Assembly: GCA_947624855.1 (NCBI GenBank)
Contig: CANQMC010000019.1
Span: 1 to 14,771 of the forward strand
From: an uncultured Bacilli bacterium
GTDB lineage: Bacteria > Bacillota_I > Bacilli_A > RF39 > UBA660
Direction: 5' to 3'
Length of the DNA stretch: 14,771 nucleotides
Made by a program: the position numbers and the translations under genes
The notes under the pieces: generated by a model
What the model was told of the DNA's origin: nothing
The model's input: only the letters and a program-made list of their open reading frames with translations
The model's database searches: none
In this document: in pieces, positions 1 through 7,396 of the stretch
Layout: each line of letters opens with the position of its first letter
Numbering within the stretch: the first letter of the stretch is position 1

Positions 1-20
1 CTAAAATAATAGAGTTTTCC

Positions 21-136
21 AACATTTTCAATCGGGATCATTTATAACTCGCACCACCCGTAAGCGACTAACATTTCGCGATTTGAATCATTTTTACCCC
101 GCACCATCAATAAGCGGCTAACATTTTCTTATTAAC
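21..136. repeat. Imperfect ~50-bp tandem repeat, end of an array
   Basis: Units begin with aacattt at 21, 70 and 120. The first two units (49 and 50 bp) match at roughly 70 percent of positions and share the cores gcacca and taagcg. The third unit decays after about 12 bases. The units contain many more G and C bases than the flanks. A period of 49-50 is not a multiple of three and all frames are interrupted by stops, so this is unlikely to be a coding repeat. The array may continue beyond the left edge. The stretch 137-251 holds nothing recognisable. Confidence 0.6.
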
Positions 137-251
137 ACATTTTTTCAAATGTACTAATAGTATACTATAATTTGCTTCAAAAGTCAATATCTTGGAGTAA
201 ATTGCAAGCATATAACTTGTACTATTATTATATGCAAAATATACTTAATAT

Positions 252-1301
252 TTATTCTTTAATTAAAATATTTGGATATTCGTTAAATATTTTTTCAGCA
301 GATATATATTTATTTTCTAAAGCATATTTAAGTGTCATTACTTGATTATTTAATGTAAAGTTAATCAAAATTTCTTTATAATTATCACTTTTTATATAAT
401 AATTATTATTTTTATCTTTATAAATTAATTGTAATTTTTGATTATCATTATCTCTAAGATCTAAAATATTATAAAAAACATAATCTGTTTCTGTTTCAAT
501 TATTTCTCTTAAATCAATATTATATGAAATAGTATAATAAGTGCAGCCACCGCTTAAACTTGCTGGGATTAATCTTTTTCCATCACCCCAAACATAAATA
601 GTGTCTATTAACTTATTATTATCATCGTACATTTCAAAATCAAAGGTATGACCATCACATAAAAAACTATCACCTTGTTTTTTACTACTTGATATAGCAT
701 TTAATATTTTCGATATTTTATCTTTATCTTTTATTATTCCCAATTCTTTATTAGATTTAATAATTATTTTTTTAGTATTTTTTAATTTAGTTTTGGTTTT
801 TAATGCAATTGATTTATCATTATCAGAAATGTTATTAATACTACATTTATTATATATCTTTTCCAAGTCAATATCATTATTAGCACTATGAATATAAATT
901 TTAGGTCCAAAAAGATATTCAGTCATTTGATATATAGAAAATTTTTCATTAAAATATTTATCAAAATTTTTCATTATTTTTGCATCAAAAATTCCTTTTT
1001 CAGGATAAGCTATTACATATATATTACTAGTATTTTTTCTATTGTATACTCCTTTGTAAAATTCAAATTTAGTATTAATATCTTTTATTATTTCATTTAA
1101 TGGTATATCAATTAAATCCTTTTTATCAGATGCAATATGATAATTTAATTCATTTTCTAAACATTGGAAAAGCTTTTGATCTAAATCAGTTGTTATTTTT
1201 TTGTTTTCTTTTATAGAACTATATTTAATTCCTAAAAATAGTATACTAAATATAATTGTTCCTAACAAGATTATTAAAATAAATTTTTGATATTTTTTCA
1301 T
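252..1301 (-). CDS. Membrane-anchored extracytoplasmic protein, unknown function
   Basis: The 349-residue protein has a short basic N-terminus (MKKYQK) and one hydrophobic segment at about residues 7-25. About 320 polar, Lys/Asn/Ile-rich residues follow and are predicted to lie outside the membrane. No lipobox is visible. Around residues 85-150 there is a weak resemblance to the DUF4358-type fold (alternating strand/helix, with NIYVIAYPEKG). A Cys-containing segment, CDGHTFDFEMYDD then SGGCTYY, follows near 215-255. Neither supports a function. The start is chosen for the anchor that follows it. It has no nearby Shine-Dalgarno site: the closest, AAAGGAGA at 1346-1353, is about 45 bases upstream and belongs to a 71-bp repeat. 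The gene is last in a run of exported proteins downstream of a membrane regulator. Confidence 0.75.
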   Translation of the reverse strand: MKKYQKFILIILLGTIIFSILFLGIKYSSIKENKKITTDLDQKLFQCLENELNYHIASDKKDLIDIPLNEIIKDINTKFEFYKGVYNRKNTSNIYVIAYPEKGIFDAKIMKNFDKYFNEKFSIYQMTEYLFGPKIYIHSANNDIDLEKIYNKCSINNISDNDKSIALKTKTKLKNTKKIIIKSNKELGIIKDKDKISKILNAISSSKKQGDSFLCDGHTFDFEMYDDNNKLIDTIYVWGDGKRLIPASLSGGCTYYTISYNIDLREIIETETDYVFYNILDLRDNDNQKLQLIYKDKNNNYYIKSDNYKEILINFTLNNQVMTLKYALENKYISAEKIFNEYPNILIKE

Positions 1302-1345
1302 AAATAACTTTAAGTATAAATTTATAATTTGTATAAAATTAGTTA

Positions 1346-1416
1346 TCTCCTTTCTAATTTCATTATATTATAAAATTAGAAAAAAGGCTAGGACTTGTTA
1401 GGCTCTAACATAAATA
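1346..1416 (-). repeat. 71-bp conserved leader element, copy 1
   Basis: This element matches 2858-2928 at 65 of 71 positions. In transcription order it contains a short hairpin (TGTTAG-AGC-CTAACA, 1396-1410), a conserved CCTAGC followed by a T-rich run, TATAAT (1367-1372), and AAAGGAGA (1346-1353). It sits 49 bases after the stop of the gene at 1466-2362 and 44 bases before the start of the gene at 252-1301. The order hairpin, T-run, -10-like box suggests terminator then promoter, but no convincing -35 lies 16-18 bases upstream. Whether the element acts as DNA or RNA is unknown. Confidence 0.65.
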
Positions 1417-1465
1417 CTAATTTTCCTTTTAATAGATAATTAATTCTTTGTAAAAATCATTATTT

Positions 1466-2362
1466 TTAAATAATGTTTAATAAAACTTTTAATATTTCAT
1501 TAGAATTATTAATTTTTCCTAAAATAATTTTTTCTATTTTGTTTTGGTCAGAATATTTAATAAAAATGACATAATCTTTAAAAGTATATTTCATAATATT
1601 ATCAATATATTCTTTTTTATTATCAGCATATTGAATAATTTTGTTTATATTTTTTATATTTATTTTAGTTTCTTCATTCATATATATTAATTTAATATTA
1701 TTCAAATTATAAGTAAATATGTTTTTACTAATTTCTTTTAATAAATTATTGCTATCTATTGCTGAAAATTCAATAAATACAAATGGATATAATTTTTTTA
1801 TTACATTGGTATTATTAATATTTGTATAATTAAGTTCATATTTAACAAAACTTAGGGAAACTTTTGAAATATCTATTATTATTTTACTTATATAATCTTT
1901 ATTTAAGATAATATTATATGTAATATTTCCGTCATTACAAATGGCATTATTTGCTTTTATATTGCAAGTAGAATTTTTTATGTTATTCTTTAATTCACTA
2001 AGATTTAAGTAAGAACTTTCGCCTTCCCAAAAAACATTAAATATGGATTCTTTAGTTTCGGGATCAAAACATCCTGAATCCTCTAATTGATAATTAATTA
2101 CATCATTAGTAAAACTACTATATTTTGTACCTTTTGTAATATTATCATAATATGTGCCTTTATAAACTAATTTTCCTTCCAAAGTAAATGCTATATGTTC
2201 ATAATCATAATTTGCTTTTAACATATTTTCTATATGTTTAACTACTTTATTATCTTTATTTGGGGCATTATAATTTTCTTTTTCGTATATATTACTTTTT
2301 GAATTACATCCACTTAATACTAATAAAAAAGCTAATATTAATAATTTAATTTTTTGTTTCAT
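1466..2362 (-). CDS. Putative lipoprotein, unknown function
   Basis: The 298-residue protein starts with a textbook lipoprotein signal: basic MKQKIK, a hydrophobic stretch at about residues 7-16, and the lipobox LSGC with the lipidated Cys at 19. A polar NSKSN tether follows. The mature protein is Asn/Ile/Lys-rich, with four further Cys (CFDPE, STCN, NAIC and nearby) around residues 97-143, and should be anchored to the outer face of the membrane. The family is not recognised. The Shine-Dalgarno GGAG lies 8 bases before the ATG. It starts 55 bases after the 2418-2807 gene with no terminator between them, so the two are probably co-transcribed. Downstream is the repeat element at 1346-1416. 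Confidence 0.8.
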   Translation of the reverse strand: MKQKIKLLILAFLLVLSGCNSKSNIYEKENYNAPNKDNKVVKHIENMLKANYDYEHIAFTLEGKLVYKGTYYDNITKGTKYSSFTNDVINYQLEDSGCFDPETKESIFNVFWEGESSYLNLSELKNNIKNSTCNIKANNAICNDGNITYNIILNKDYISKIIIDISKVSLSFVKYELNYTNINNTNVIKKLYPFVFIEFSAIDSNNLLKEISKNIFTYNLNNIKLIYMNEETKINIKNINKIIQYADNKKEYIDNIMKYTFKDYVIFIKYSDQNKIEKIILGKINNSNEILKVLLNII

Positions 2363-2417
2363 GATTTATTCTCCAATATTATATTATCATAGTTTTAGAC
2401 TTTTAAAAATTTATTTT

Positions 2418-2807
2418 TTAAGTACCAGGACTTAATATTGGAAGAAATGTATTTTTATTAAAGAATGGCATTATAAATTTAAAATAGTCATCGTCATAAT
2501 TTTTTCTTATTTTCATGTATTCATCATATGAATATATTTCATCATTTTTATTAATAAATAATGTATCTTTTGGAAAATAATCATACCAATGACATATAAT
2601 ATCAAAATATACTTCTTTATCTTCTGGTATTTTATTTTCTCTAAAAAACGCTAACATTTCTTCAGGTGTATATTTACTTTCTTTTAATTTTTTTGGTTCA
2701 TTAATATTTTCATTATTCTTATTTTGTTCTTTATGATGTGTTATTAAAATTATACTTAATTTACAACCAATAAATAGAATTAAACTTATAATAATTAATT
2801 TTTTCAT
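2418..2807 (-). CDS. Small exported or lipid-anchored protein, unknown function
   Basis: The 129-residue protein has an N-terminal hydrophobic segment, residues 4-22. LFIGC within it puts a Cys at 15 in an atypical lipobox (Phe at -3). Hydrophobicity continues past the Cys, so a plain membrane anchor is equally possible. The remaining ~100 residues are acidic and aromatic-rich (CHWYDYFPKD near residues 72-81, then repeated Tyr/Asp). No family is recognised. The Shine-Dalgarno AAGGAGG (2819-2825) lies 11 bases before the ATG, and upstream is copy 2 of the 71-bp repeat. Location after a membrane regulator gene and before a lipoprotein gene suggests a surface role, but this is inference only. 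Confidence 0.7.
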   Translation of the reverse strand: MKKLIIISLILFIGCKLSIILITHHKEQNKNNENINEPKKLKESKYTPEEMLAFFRENKIPEDKEVYFDIICHWYDYFPKDTLFINKNDEIYSYDEYMKIRKNYDDDYFKFIMPFFNKNTFLPILSPGT

Positions 2808-2857
2808 TTTAATTTTTACCTCCTTAAACTCTCATTTAATTTTTTATGTCATATAGT

Positions 2858-2928
2858 TCTCCTTTCTAATTTCAGAATATTATAAAATTTAAAAAAAAGC
2901 TAGGACTTGTTAGGCCCTAACATAAATA
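2858..2928 (-). repeat. 71-bp conserved leader element, copy 2
   Basis: This is the second copy of the element at 1346-1416. The hairpin is TGTTAG-GGC-CTAACA (2908-2922). An alternative pairing GTTAGG with CCTAGC (one G-U pair, 11-base loop) would sit directly before a run of eight T and would make a terminator. TATAAT is at 2879-2884 and AAAGGAGA at 2858-2865. That ribosome-like site is followed by a two-codon frame, ATG ACA TAA, at 2844-2852. The real gene start is about 50 bases downstream with its own site. The element begins just after the XRE gene stop. Confidence 0.65.
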
Positions 2929-2941
2929 TAAATGATATTTT

Positions 2942-4039
2942 TTATTTTAATGAATTATATAAAGAATTAAATTCATTTATTATCTCTTTTTCATTATTAC
3001 ATTTTTCTATATTACATTCAATTTTATTTTTATAATACGAAAAATCATTAGTTAATTTAGAATTTTTATATTCTTCAAAATTTAAATTATGGGTTGATAA
3101 ATTATATTGCCAATATTTGGTTATTTTATCTTTTTCATAACAAATATGTAATAATTCTATATCTTCCATATATGTAAAAGTTAAATTTTTATTTTTATTG
3201 TAAACATATCCATCATCTTGTTTTGTAAAATTCTTTTTTATTTTATTTTTTATTTTTGTTGTTTCTTTATCTAATTTAAAGGAAGTTTCTTCACTTTGAT
3301 AATCATAAGACGAAAGTGATGTTTTTTTAGGGATTATATAATCATTACTAAAATATTTTTCTAAATTTAATTTTATTACTTTAGAATGATCTTTATATTT
3401 TATTTCTAAATAAAGATTGTTTATTATTTTATTAAAAAGTTTAAAATCAATATATTCATTATAACCTTTAGAATCTTCAAAATTAATTGTTTTATTTTGA
3501 GTTTTTACTATTAAATTATCTTTATTATTATATTTATAATATAATTTTAAATATTCAACATCTTCTTTAGTTTCTATATTTCCTAAATCAAAGTATAACA
3601 TTTCTCTTGTTTTTATTAATAGACCATCTAAAATAGTTATAGCTTTATCATTACAATCTATTTTATATACTTTAAGAGAATTATAATTAGTAATAAAGAA
3701 ATAACTTAAAAAGAAAATTAAGATTATAAATATAAATATAATTAATTTATTTAGTTTCTTTTTTAATTTAGTTTTATCTTCATATAATTTAATTGGTATA
3801 TTAGTAATTTCCTCTTTATTAGTTTTTGTTTCTCTTTCACCATATAGTATTTCATTTATTGATATATTAAATATTTCACTTAAACGTAACATGCTAGAAT
3901 AATCAGGACATGTTTTACCTCTTTCCCATTTACTTATGGCTTCTCTACCTATAGGAATCATTTCGGATAATTCATATTGAGTTATATTTTTTTCTTTACG
4001 TAAACTAGCAATTAATTTGCCTATTTTTTCGTTGTTCAT
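2942..4039 (-). CDS. Membrane-anchored XRE-family transcriptional regulator
   Basis: Residues 5-66 form an HTH_3 (Cro/C1-type) domain. The helix-turn-helix is visible in ITQYELSEMIPIGREAISKW, followed by the usual ERGKTCPD and the final ISINEILYGE. A charged linker leads to a single transmembrane segment at about 98-118. About 245 residues of Lys/Asn-rich sequence follow and are predicted to be extracytoplasmic, with two Cys near the C-terminus. This architecture fits a one-component regulator that senses something outside the cell while binding DNA inside. The ligand and targets are unknown. The Shine-Dalgarno GGGGGAG lies about 7 bases before the ATG, and a -10-like TATAAT lies just upstream. 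The exported-protein genes immediately downstream are the natural candidate targets. Confidence 0.85.
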   Translation of the reverse strand: MNNEKIGKLIASLRKEKNITQYELSEMIPIGREAISKWERGKTCPDYSSMLRLSEIFNISINEILYGERETKTNKEEITNIPIKLYEDKTKLKKKLNKLIIFIFIILIFFLSYFFITNYNSLKVYKIDCNDKAITILDGLLIKTREMLYFDLGNIETKEDVEYLKLYYKYNNKDNLIVKTQNKTINFEDSKGYNEYIDFKLFNKIINNLYLEIKYKDHSKVIKLNLEKYFSNDYIIPKKTSLSSYDYQSEETSFKLDKETTKIKNKIKKNFTKQDDGYVYNKNKNLTFTYMEDIELLHICYEKDKITKYWQYNLSTHNLNFEEYKNSKLTNDFSYYKNKIECNIEKCNNEKEIINEFNSLYNSLK

Positions 4040-4076
4040 AAAATCTCCCCCTTTTTAATTATACCTTATTTAATTT

Positions 4077-4101
4077 AAAAAAGCCATATTTAAATGACTT
4101 T
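4077..4101 (-). terminator. Rho-independent terminator of the prgI-virB4 operon
   Basis: On the minus strand an 8-bp stem, AAAGTCAT/ATGGCTTT with one G-T pair and a 6-base loop, is followed by a run of six T. The first arm overlaps the stop codon of the VirB4-like gene, so the operon ends here, before the XRE regulator gene. Confidence 0.8.
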
Positions 4102-5884
4102 ATAAACCTCCACCTGAACCAAATGAATCTAGTTCTTCTTGAGTTACTACGACTGATATTCGCATTCTTCTATTACCGCATATAAACAAGGCTTCTCCTT
4201 GATTGTAATATTTTATACTATCTTTTTCAGATTCATTGATATCAATTAATTTAGCTAAATCATCAACCGCTTGTTTTCTTAAGCCCATGATTAAATAGTA
4301 AGAAGCATTATCAAAAATTGCTTTTCCATGAACTATCATATTTGGAGCAGCAAAGTCTGTTGGTTGTTGAGTTATAATGATTGTTCCTGTGTTATATTTT
4401 CGAGAACGTCTTTGGATTTGAGCTAAGAAATCTGCTCCTAATTCATTACGGCTAGATAATAAAACGTGGGCTTCATCAACCATCATAACTGTATTTATAT
4501 TACGATCTAAACATAGACCCCAAGCATATTTTAAAATATTGAAGAATAAAGCATTTTTAATATTTTCATCACTATTCATTAATTCTCTAATATTAAAGAC
4601 AATGAAATCACTATCAATACTTAAAGTAGTATGACCTGTAAAATAATATCTAAGTTCTTTAGTAAGTGGTCGTATTTTCAATTCTAATCTTTCAATAACG
4701 TCTTTTTCACGAGAAGCATCAGGCATCGATAAAATTCGACCTTTAATCGTGGCATAAACATCATCAAAGGTTGGAAAATCGGCACTAGTTAAAACATTAA
4801 AATCAGTATCAAAATCTATTTTATAACGTTTATATGTATCTTGTACTATTTCACTAAACATTGTTAAAACATCTTCTTCAATATCAGGATATAAATATTT
4901 CATAAAGGCTTTTAATTGTTGAAGAGTTCGAGTAAGGATGGTATAACCTAAACCTTGGGCTATTTCTTCTTCATCAGCATCGACAACAACTTCTAAAGGA
5001 TTAATCATTCCAAAGTCGCCACCTTTACCTAAATCTAAGAAATCTCCGCCTAAAGATTTAGTCATTTCTTCAAGTTCACCTTCAGGGTCAATACAAACTA
5101 CTTTACAGCCATTACGTAAGTGAGTTCTAAGTAATAGTTTTGCTGCGGTTGATTTTCCAGAACCTGATGTTCCTAATAAAATCATATTAGCATTATTACG
5201 ATTATGTTCTTTTTTTATTTGATATAAGAATTGATTAAATAAGACTACTCCACCTGAAAAATCTATTCCAAATAAAGTTGCATTTCCGGGATCTTTAATA
5301 CTATCAAAAACAAAAGGATACATGGCTGCAACTGTAACTGATGGTATAGGTGTTCCTATTCTATTTTCAACATCTTGTTTAGGAAAAATAGGAATAATTG
5401 ATTTTAAAACTTTTTCTTGTTCAAACATTAAACTTATTCCCCGCATACCTAAAGCATCTAAATAACTACGAACTTGCATTTTTTTAATATCTAATTCTTC
5501 TTTAGAATCGGCACTTACCATAATATGCATTTGAAAATCAAAAATACGAGCTTGAGTAGCAGCAAGCATTGATATAAATTGCTCTAAAGATTCATAATCT
5601 TGGCGTACTCTTTCTTGAATAGTTTTATCTCTTTCACTTTGATAACGCATTTTTAAATCTGCTATTTCTTTATTTAACATTCTTTGTAAAGTACTAAATT
5701 CTATAGGAATATGTTTGATTGCTACTTTAACACCACTTATACTAGTTATATCTGATAAATAACCAATATAAATACTTTTAGGATAAGATATAATAGTCAT
5801 TATAGTACAATATTTTCCACCTAAAGTAAATTCAGTTGGTTTAAACTCCATGCCTTTTGGAGCTATTTCACTTTTTACACTCAT
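4100..5884 (-). CDS. VirB4-like conjugal transfer ATPase (CD1110-type)
   Basis: The 594-residue protein is a cytoplasmic, membrane-associated hexameric ATPase of the VirB4/TraC class, which powers type IV secretion. Walker A is GTSGSGKST at 238-246, Walker B is TVMMVDEAH at 465-473, and a downstream ITQQP motif lies at 504-508. These are the hallmarks of the HerA/FtsK-like VirB4 core. The N-terminal ~200 residues (APKGMEFKPTEFTLGGKYCT onward) match the style of the VirB4 branch named after C. difficile CD1110 in Tn1549-like elements. The protein is full length for that branch. The start codon overlaps the previous stop by one base (TAATG), implying translational coupling. Family membership is clear. 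That it still works in DNA transfer is not, because no relaxase or coupling protein is nearby. Confidence 0.92.
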   Translation of the reverse strand: MSVKSEIAPKGMEFKPTEFTLGGKYCTIMTIISYPKSIYIGYLSDITSISGVKVAIKHIPIEFSTLQRMLNKEIADLKMRYQSERDKTIQERVRQDYESLEQFISMLAATQARIFDFQMHIMVSADSKEELDIKKMQVRSYLDALGMRGISLMFEQEKVLKSIIPIFPKQDVENRIGTPIPSVTVAAMYPFVFDSIKDPGNATLFGIDFSGGVVLFNQFLYQIKKEHNRNNANMILLGTSGSGKSTAAKLLLRTHLRNGCKVVCIDPEGELEEMTKSLGGDFLDLGKGGDFGMINPLEVVVDADEEEIAQGLGYTILTRTLQQLKAFMKYLYPDIEEDVLTMFSEIVQDTYKRYKIDFDTDFNVLTSADFPTFDDVYATIKGRILSMPDASREKDVIERLELKIRPLTKELRYYFTGHTTLSIDSDFIVFNIRELMNSDENIKNALFFNILKYAWGLCLDRNINTVMMVDEAHVLLSSRNELGADFLAQIQRRSRKYNTGTIIITQQPTDFAAPNMIVHGKAIFDNASYYLIMGLRKQAVDDLAKLIDINESEKDSIKYYNQGEALFICGNRRMRISVVVTQEELDSFGSGGGL

Positions 5885-6432
5885 TAATTCATCACCGTCC
5901 CAAAAGTAGTATGTGCCCCACCATTTAAGAAATTATCTAAAATCATTCTTAAATCATCATTTGATGTTTGAGTAGAGTTAAGACCAGAATTGGCTAAACC
6001 ACTTATTAAAGTATGAAGTTTTTTTTGAATTAATTCCATTCTTTTTTCTTTAAATAAAATGAAATATTCAGTATCAACAACATTATATTCGGCACTCATA
6101 AATAAATTGGCTTTATTAATATCTTCCATTACCAATTTCTTTTGAATAGGACTTCCTGTATCATTATATAAAACTTGCAATTGAGATAAATAAACACCTA
6201 TATCAACTGGTCTATCAGCGATTATTAACCAAAATTCAAAATTAATAGAATTATAAAAATTTCTTAAATTTCCAATTATAGCATTTTGTAAGCCTTGATC
6301 GGCAATAAAGATATTTCGAGGATGAACTTTAACTCCTGTTACATATTCACCATTGTCAAGTTCAATCATACCATTTAAAATTTGTTTAATTGGTAACCAA
6401 TTTTCACTGTAGCCATAATTACTTTTCGACAT
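5884..6432 (-). CDS. Putative detached VirB4/TraC N-terminal domain protein
   Basis: The protein has 182 residues when started at the ATG at 6432 (MSKSNYGYS). This start overlaps the end of the PrgI gene by 14 bases, which is typical of coupled operon genes. A longer frame beginning at 6492 would lie deep inside prgI and is less likely. The upstream GGAGAGG is a plausible but loosely spaced ribosome site. There are no membrane segments. The layout (WLPIKQI, then MIELDNGEYVTGVKVHPRNI, then an α/β segment and EYFILFKEK) resembles the N-terminal domain that TraC/VirB4-type ATPases use to contact the membrane complex, here encoded separately. The resemblance is judged by eye. The gene lies between prgI and the ATPase gene, and the three probably form one membrane-docked complex. 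Confidence 0.75.
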   Translation of the reverse strand: MSKSNYGYSENWLPIKQILNGMIELDNGEYVTGVKVHPRNIFIADQGLQNAIIGNLRNFYNSINFEFWLIIADRPVDIGVYLSQLQVLYNDTGSPIQKKLVMEDINKANLFMSAEYNVVDTEYFILFKEKRMELIQKKLHTLISGLANSGLNSTQTSNDDLRMILDNFLNGGAHTTFGTVMN

Positions 6433-6730
6433 CGCTACTACACCAACCTCTCCATATATACTTTCTTTTTTCACTATAAAAAGTATAGACATTTATAATA
6501 AATTGTAAAACATTATGATAATTTGGTATAGGAAGAACTAAAAAACCCGTTATTAATGCAGGAGATAATATTAATATCATAATAGGAATATTTGCACTTT
6601 GAATTAATATTAGTAAAATTAAGGTTAAACCTGCTCCTGAAGAAAATAAAGCTAAATCTATGGGAGTAAAATAACCAAAGATTAATTGAGATTTTTTAGA
6701 ATTTGCGGGAATTAAATAATTAGCATTCAT
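6419..6730 (-). CDS. PrgI-family membrane protein
   Basis: The 103-residue protein has two hydrophobic segments, about residues 24-44 and 48-67, separated by a short turn. The family signature follows: PIPNYHNV, then a helix with FYSEKRKYIWRGW. PrgI proteins are small inner-membrane parts of Gram-positive type IV secretion systems, counterparts of VirB3, and are encoded next to the VirB4 ATPase as here. The strong Shine-Dalgarno AGGAGG lies just before the ATG, and the promoter is 26 bases upstream. This is the first gene of a three-gene operon. Confidence 0.88.
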   Translation of the reverse strand: MNANYLIPANSKKSQLIFGYFTPIDLALFSSGAGLTLILLILIQSANIPIMILILSPALITGFLVLPIPNYHNVLQFIINVYTFYSEKRKYIWRGWCSSDVEK

Positions 6731-6755
6731 ATATATTCCTCCTACCTTAATATTT

Positions 6756-6784
6756 ATTATATCAAATCATATTTATAAATTCAA
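6756..6784 (-). promoter_or_regulatory. Sigma-A-type promoter of the prgI-virB4 operon
   Basis: The promoter has -35 TTGAAT (6779-6784), a 17-base spacer and -10 TATAAT (6756-6761). Its -35 box overlaps the first copy of a 13-bp direct repeat, which ends close to the cysE stop codon. The operon therefore need not depend on cysE transcription. Confidence 0.75.
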
Positions 6785-6815
6785 GTAGCAAAACTATAAG
6801 ACTATTTATAAATTC
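6770..6815. repeat. 13-bp direct repeat at the end of cysE
   Basis: tatttataaattc occurs at 6770-6782 and again at 6803-6815, 33 bp apart. The second copy encodes the last residues and stop of CysE. The first lies in the prgI promoter. The arrangement is consistent with a small duplication or rearrangement that replaced the gene's original 3' end, although AT-rich sequence makes chance a real alternative. Confidence 0.5.
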
Positions 6816-7296
6816 CAGTTATAGTACTATTTGGAGGTACATCTTTTAATATTATGGCTCCCGCTCCAATTTTGGAATTAGCACCAATAGTTATATTACC
6901 TAATATTATAGCTCCTGCCCCTATTATTACATTATCTTCTAAAGTTGGATGTCTTTTGTTTTTATCTTTACCAGTTCCTCCTAAAGTAACTCCATGATAA
7001 AGCATAACATTATTACCAATTATAGAGGTTTCACCAATAACGACTCCTGTTCCGTGATCAATAAAAAAGTTTTGACCAATTATAGCTCCGGGATGAATTT
7101 CAATACCTGTTCTATTTTTAGCTATTTCACTAAATAATCTTGCTAAAAAATATAATTTATGATTATAAAAGAAATGACTTATTTTATAAAAAAGATAAGC
7201 TTTAAAAAAAGGATATAATATAACTTCTAATTTACTATGAATGGCTGGATCTTTTGTTTTAATGGCTAAATAAAGATTTTTGAAAAATTTAAACAT
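6802..7296 (-). CDS. cysE: Serine O-acetyltransferase, short C-terminus
   Basis: The 164-residue enzyme transfers acetyl from acetyl-CoA to L-serine, the first step of cysteine synthesis, in the cytoplasm. An N-terminal helical part (KDPAIHSKLEVILYPFFKA) leads into a left-handed β-helix of hexapeptide repeats from about residue 64 to 158. Active-site landmarks are IEIHPGA (65-71), IDHGTG (79-84) with the catalytic Asp-His pair, YHGVTLGGTGK (100-110) and KRHP (114-117). The length and pattern fit the short EpsC-type branch. Family members normally end with G-x-PA-K plus a few residues. This one ends GIYK, so the last acetyl-CoA-side loop is shortened. GGTGAAG is a fair ribosome site. It has its own promoter and follows the terminator of the upstream gene. 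Confidence 0.9.
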   Translation of the reverse strand: MFKFFKNLYLAIKTKDPAIHSKLEVILYPFFKAYLFYKISHFFYNHKLYFLARLFSEIAKNRTGIEIHPGAIIGQNFFIDHGTGVVIGETSIIGNNVMLYHGVTLGGTGKDKNKRHPTLEDNVIIGAGAIILGNITIGANSKIGAGAIILKDVPPNSTITGIYK

Positions 7297-7312
7297 TTTA
7301 CTTCACCAAAAT

Positions 7313-7340
7313 ATTATATGTAAATTTTAAAATTAATCAA
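7313..7340 (-). promoter_or_regulatory. Probable sigma-A-type promoter of cysE
   Basis: -35 TTGATT (7335-7340), a 16-base spacer and -10 TATAAT (7313-7318), placed between the upstream terminator and the cysE ribosome site. The AT-rich background lowers certainty. No riboswitch or T-box is visible in the short leader. Confidence 0.5.
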
Positions 7341-7342
7341 AG

Positions 7343-7362
7343 AAAAAAAGCCTAAAGGCTTT
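7343..7362 (-). terminator. Rho-independent terminator after the first anchor-family gene
   Basis: On the minus strand, AAAGCC, the loop TTTA and GGCTTT are followed by further T residues (7343-7346). It lies 35 bases after the stop at 7397. A 29-bp block around it (7341-7369) recurs at 8261-8289 with two mismatches, both of which fall in the stem and weaken the second copy. Confidence 0.85.
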
Positions 7363-7396
7363 AAGAAACAGTTTTATAATATTTATTTTAAGTTAT

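Noticed and set aside
21..136. Possible end of a CRISPR array
   Set aside because: The similarity runs through nearly the whole 49-50 bp unit, with no constant-repeat/unique-spacer division. The units are too diverged and no cas gene is present.
888..1100. Plus-strand open frames at 888-1100, 8385-8567 and 11323-11550
   Set aside because: All lie opposite better-supported minus-strand genes, lack convincing ribosome sites, and consist of Phe/Ile/Tyr-rich shadow sequence.
6433..6492. Longer N-terminus for the middle gene of the prgI operon
   Set aside because: It would overlap prgI by 74 bases and add 20 residues that look like the other frame of prgI. The start at 6432 gives normal coupling.
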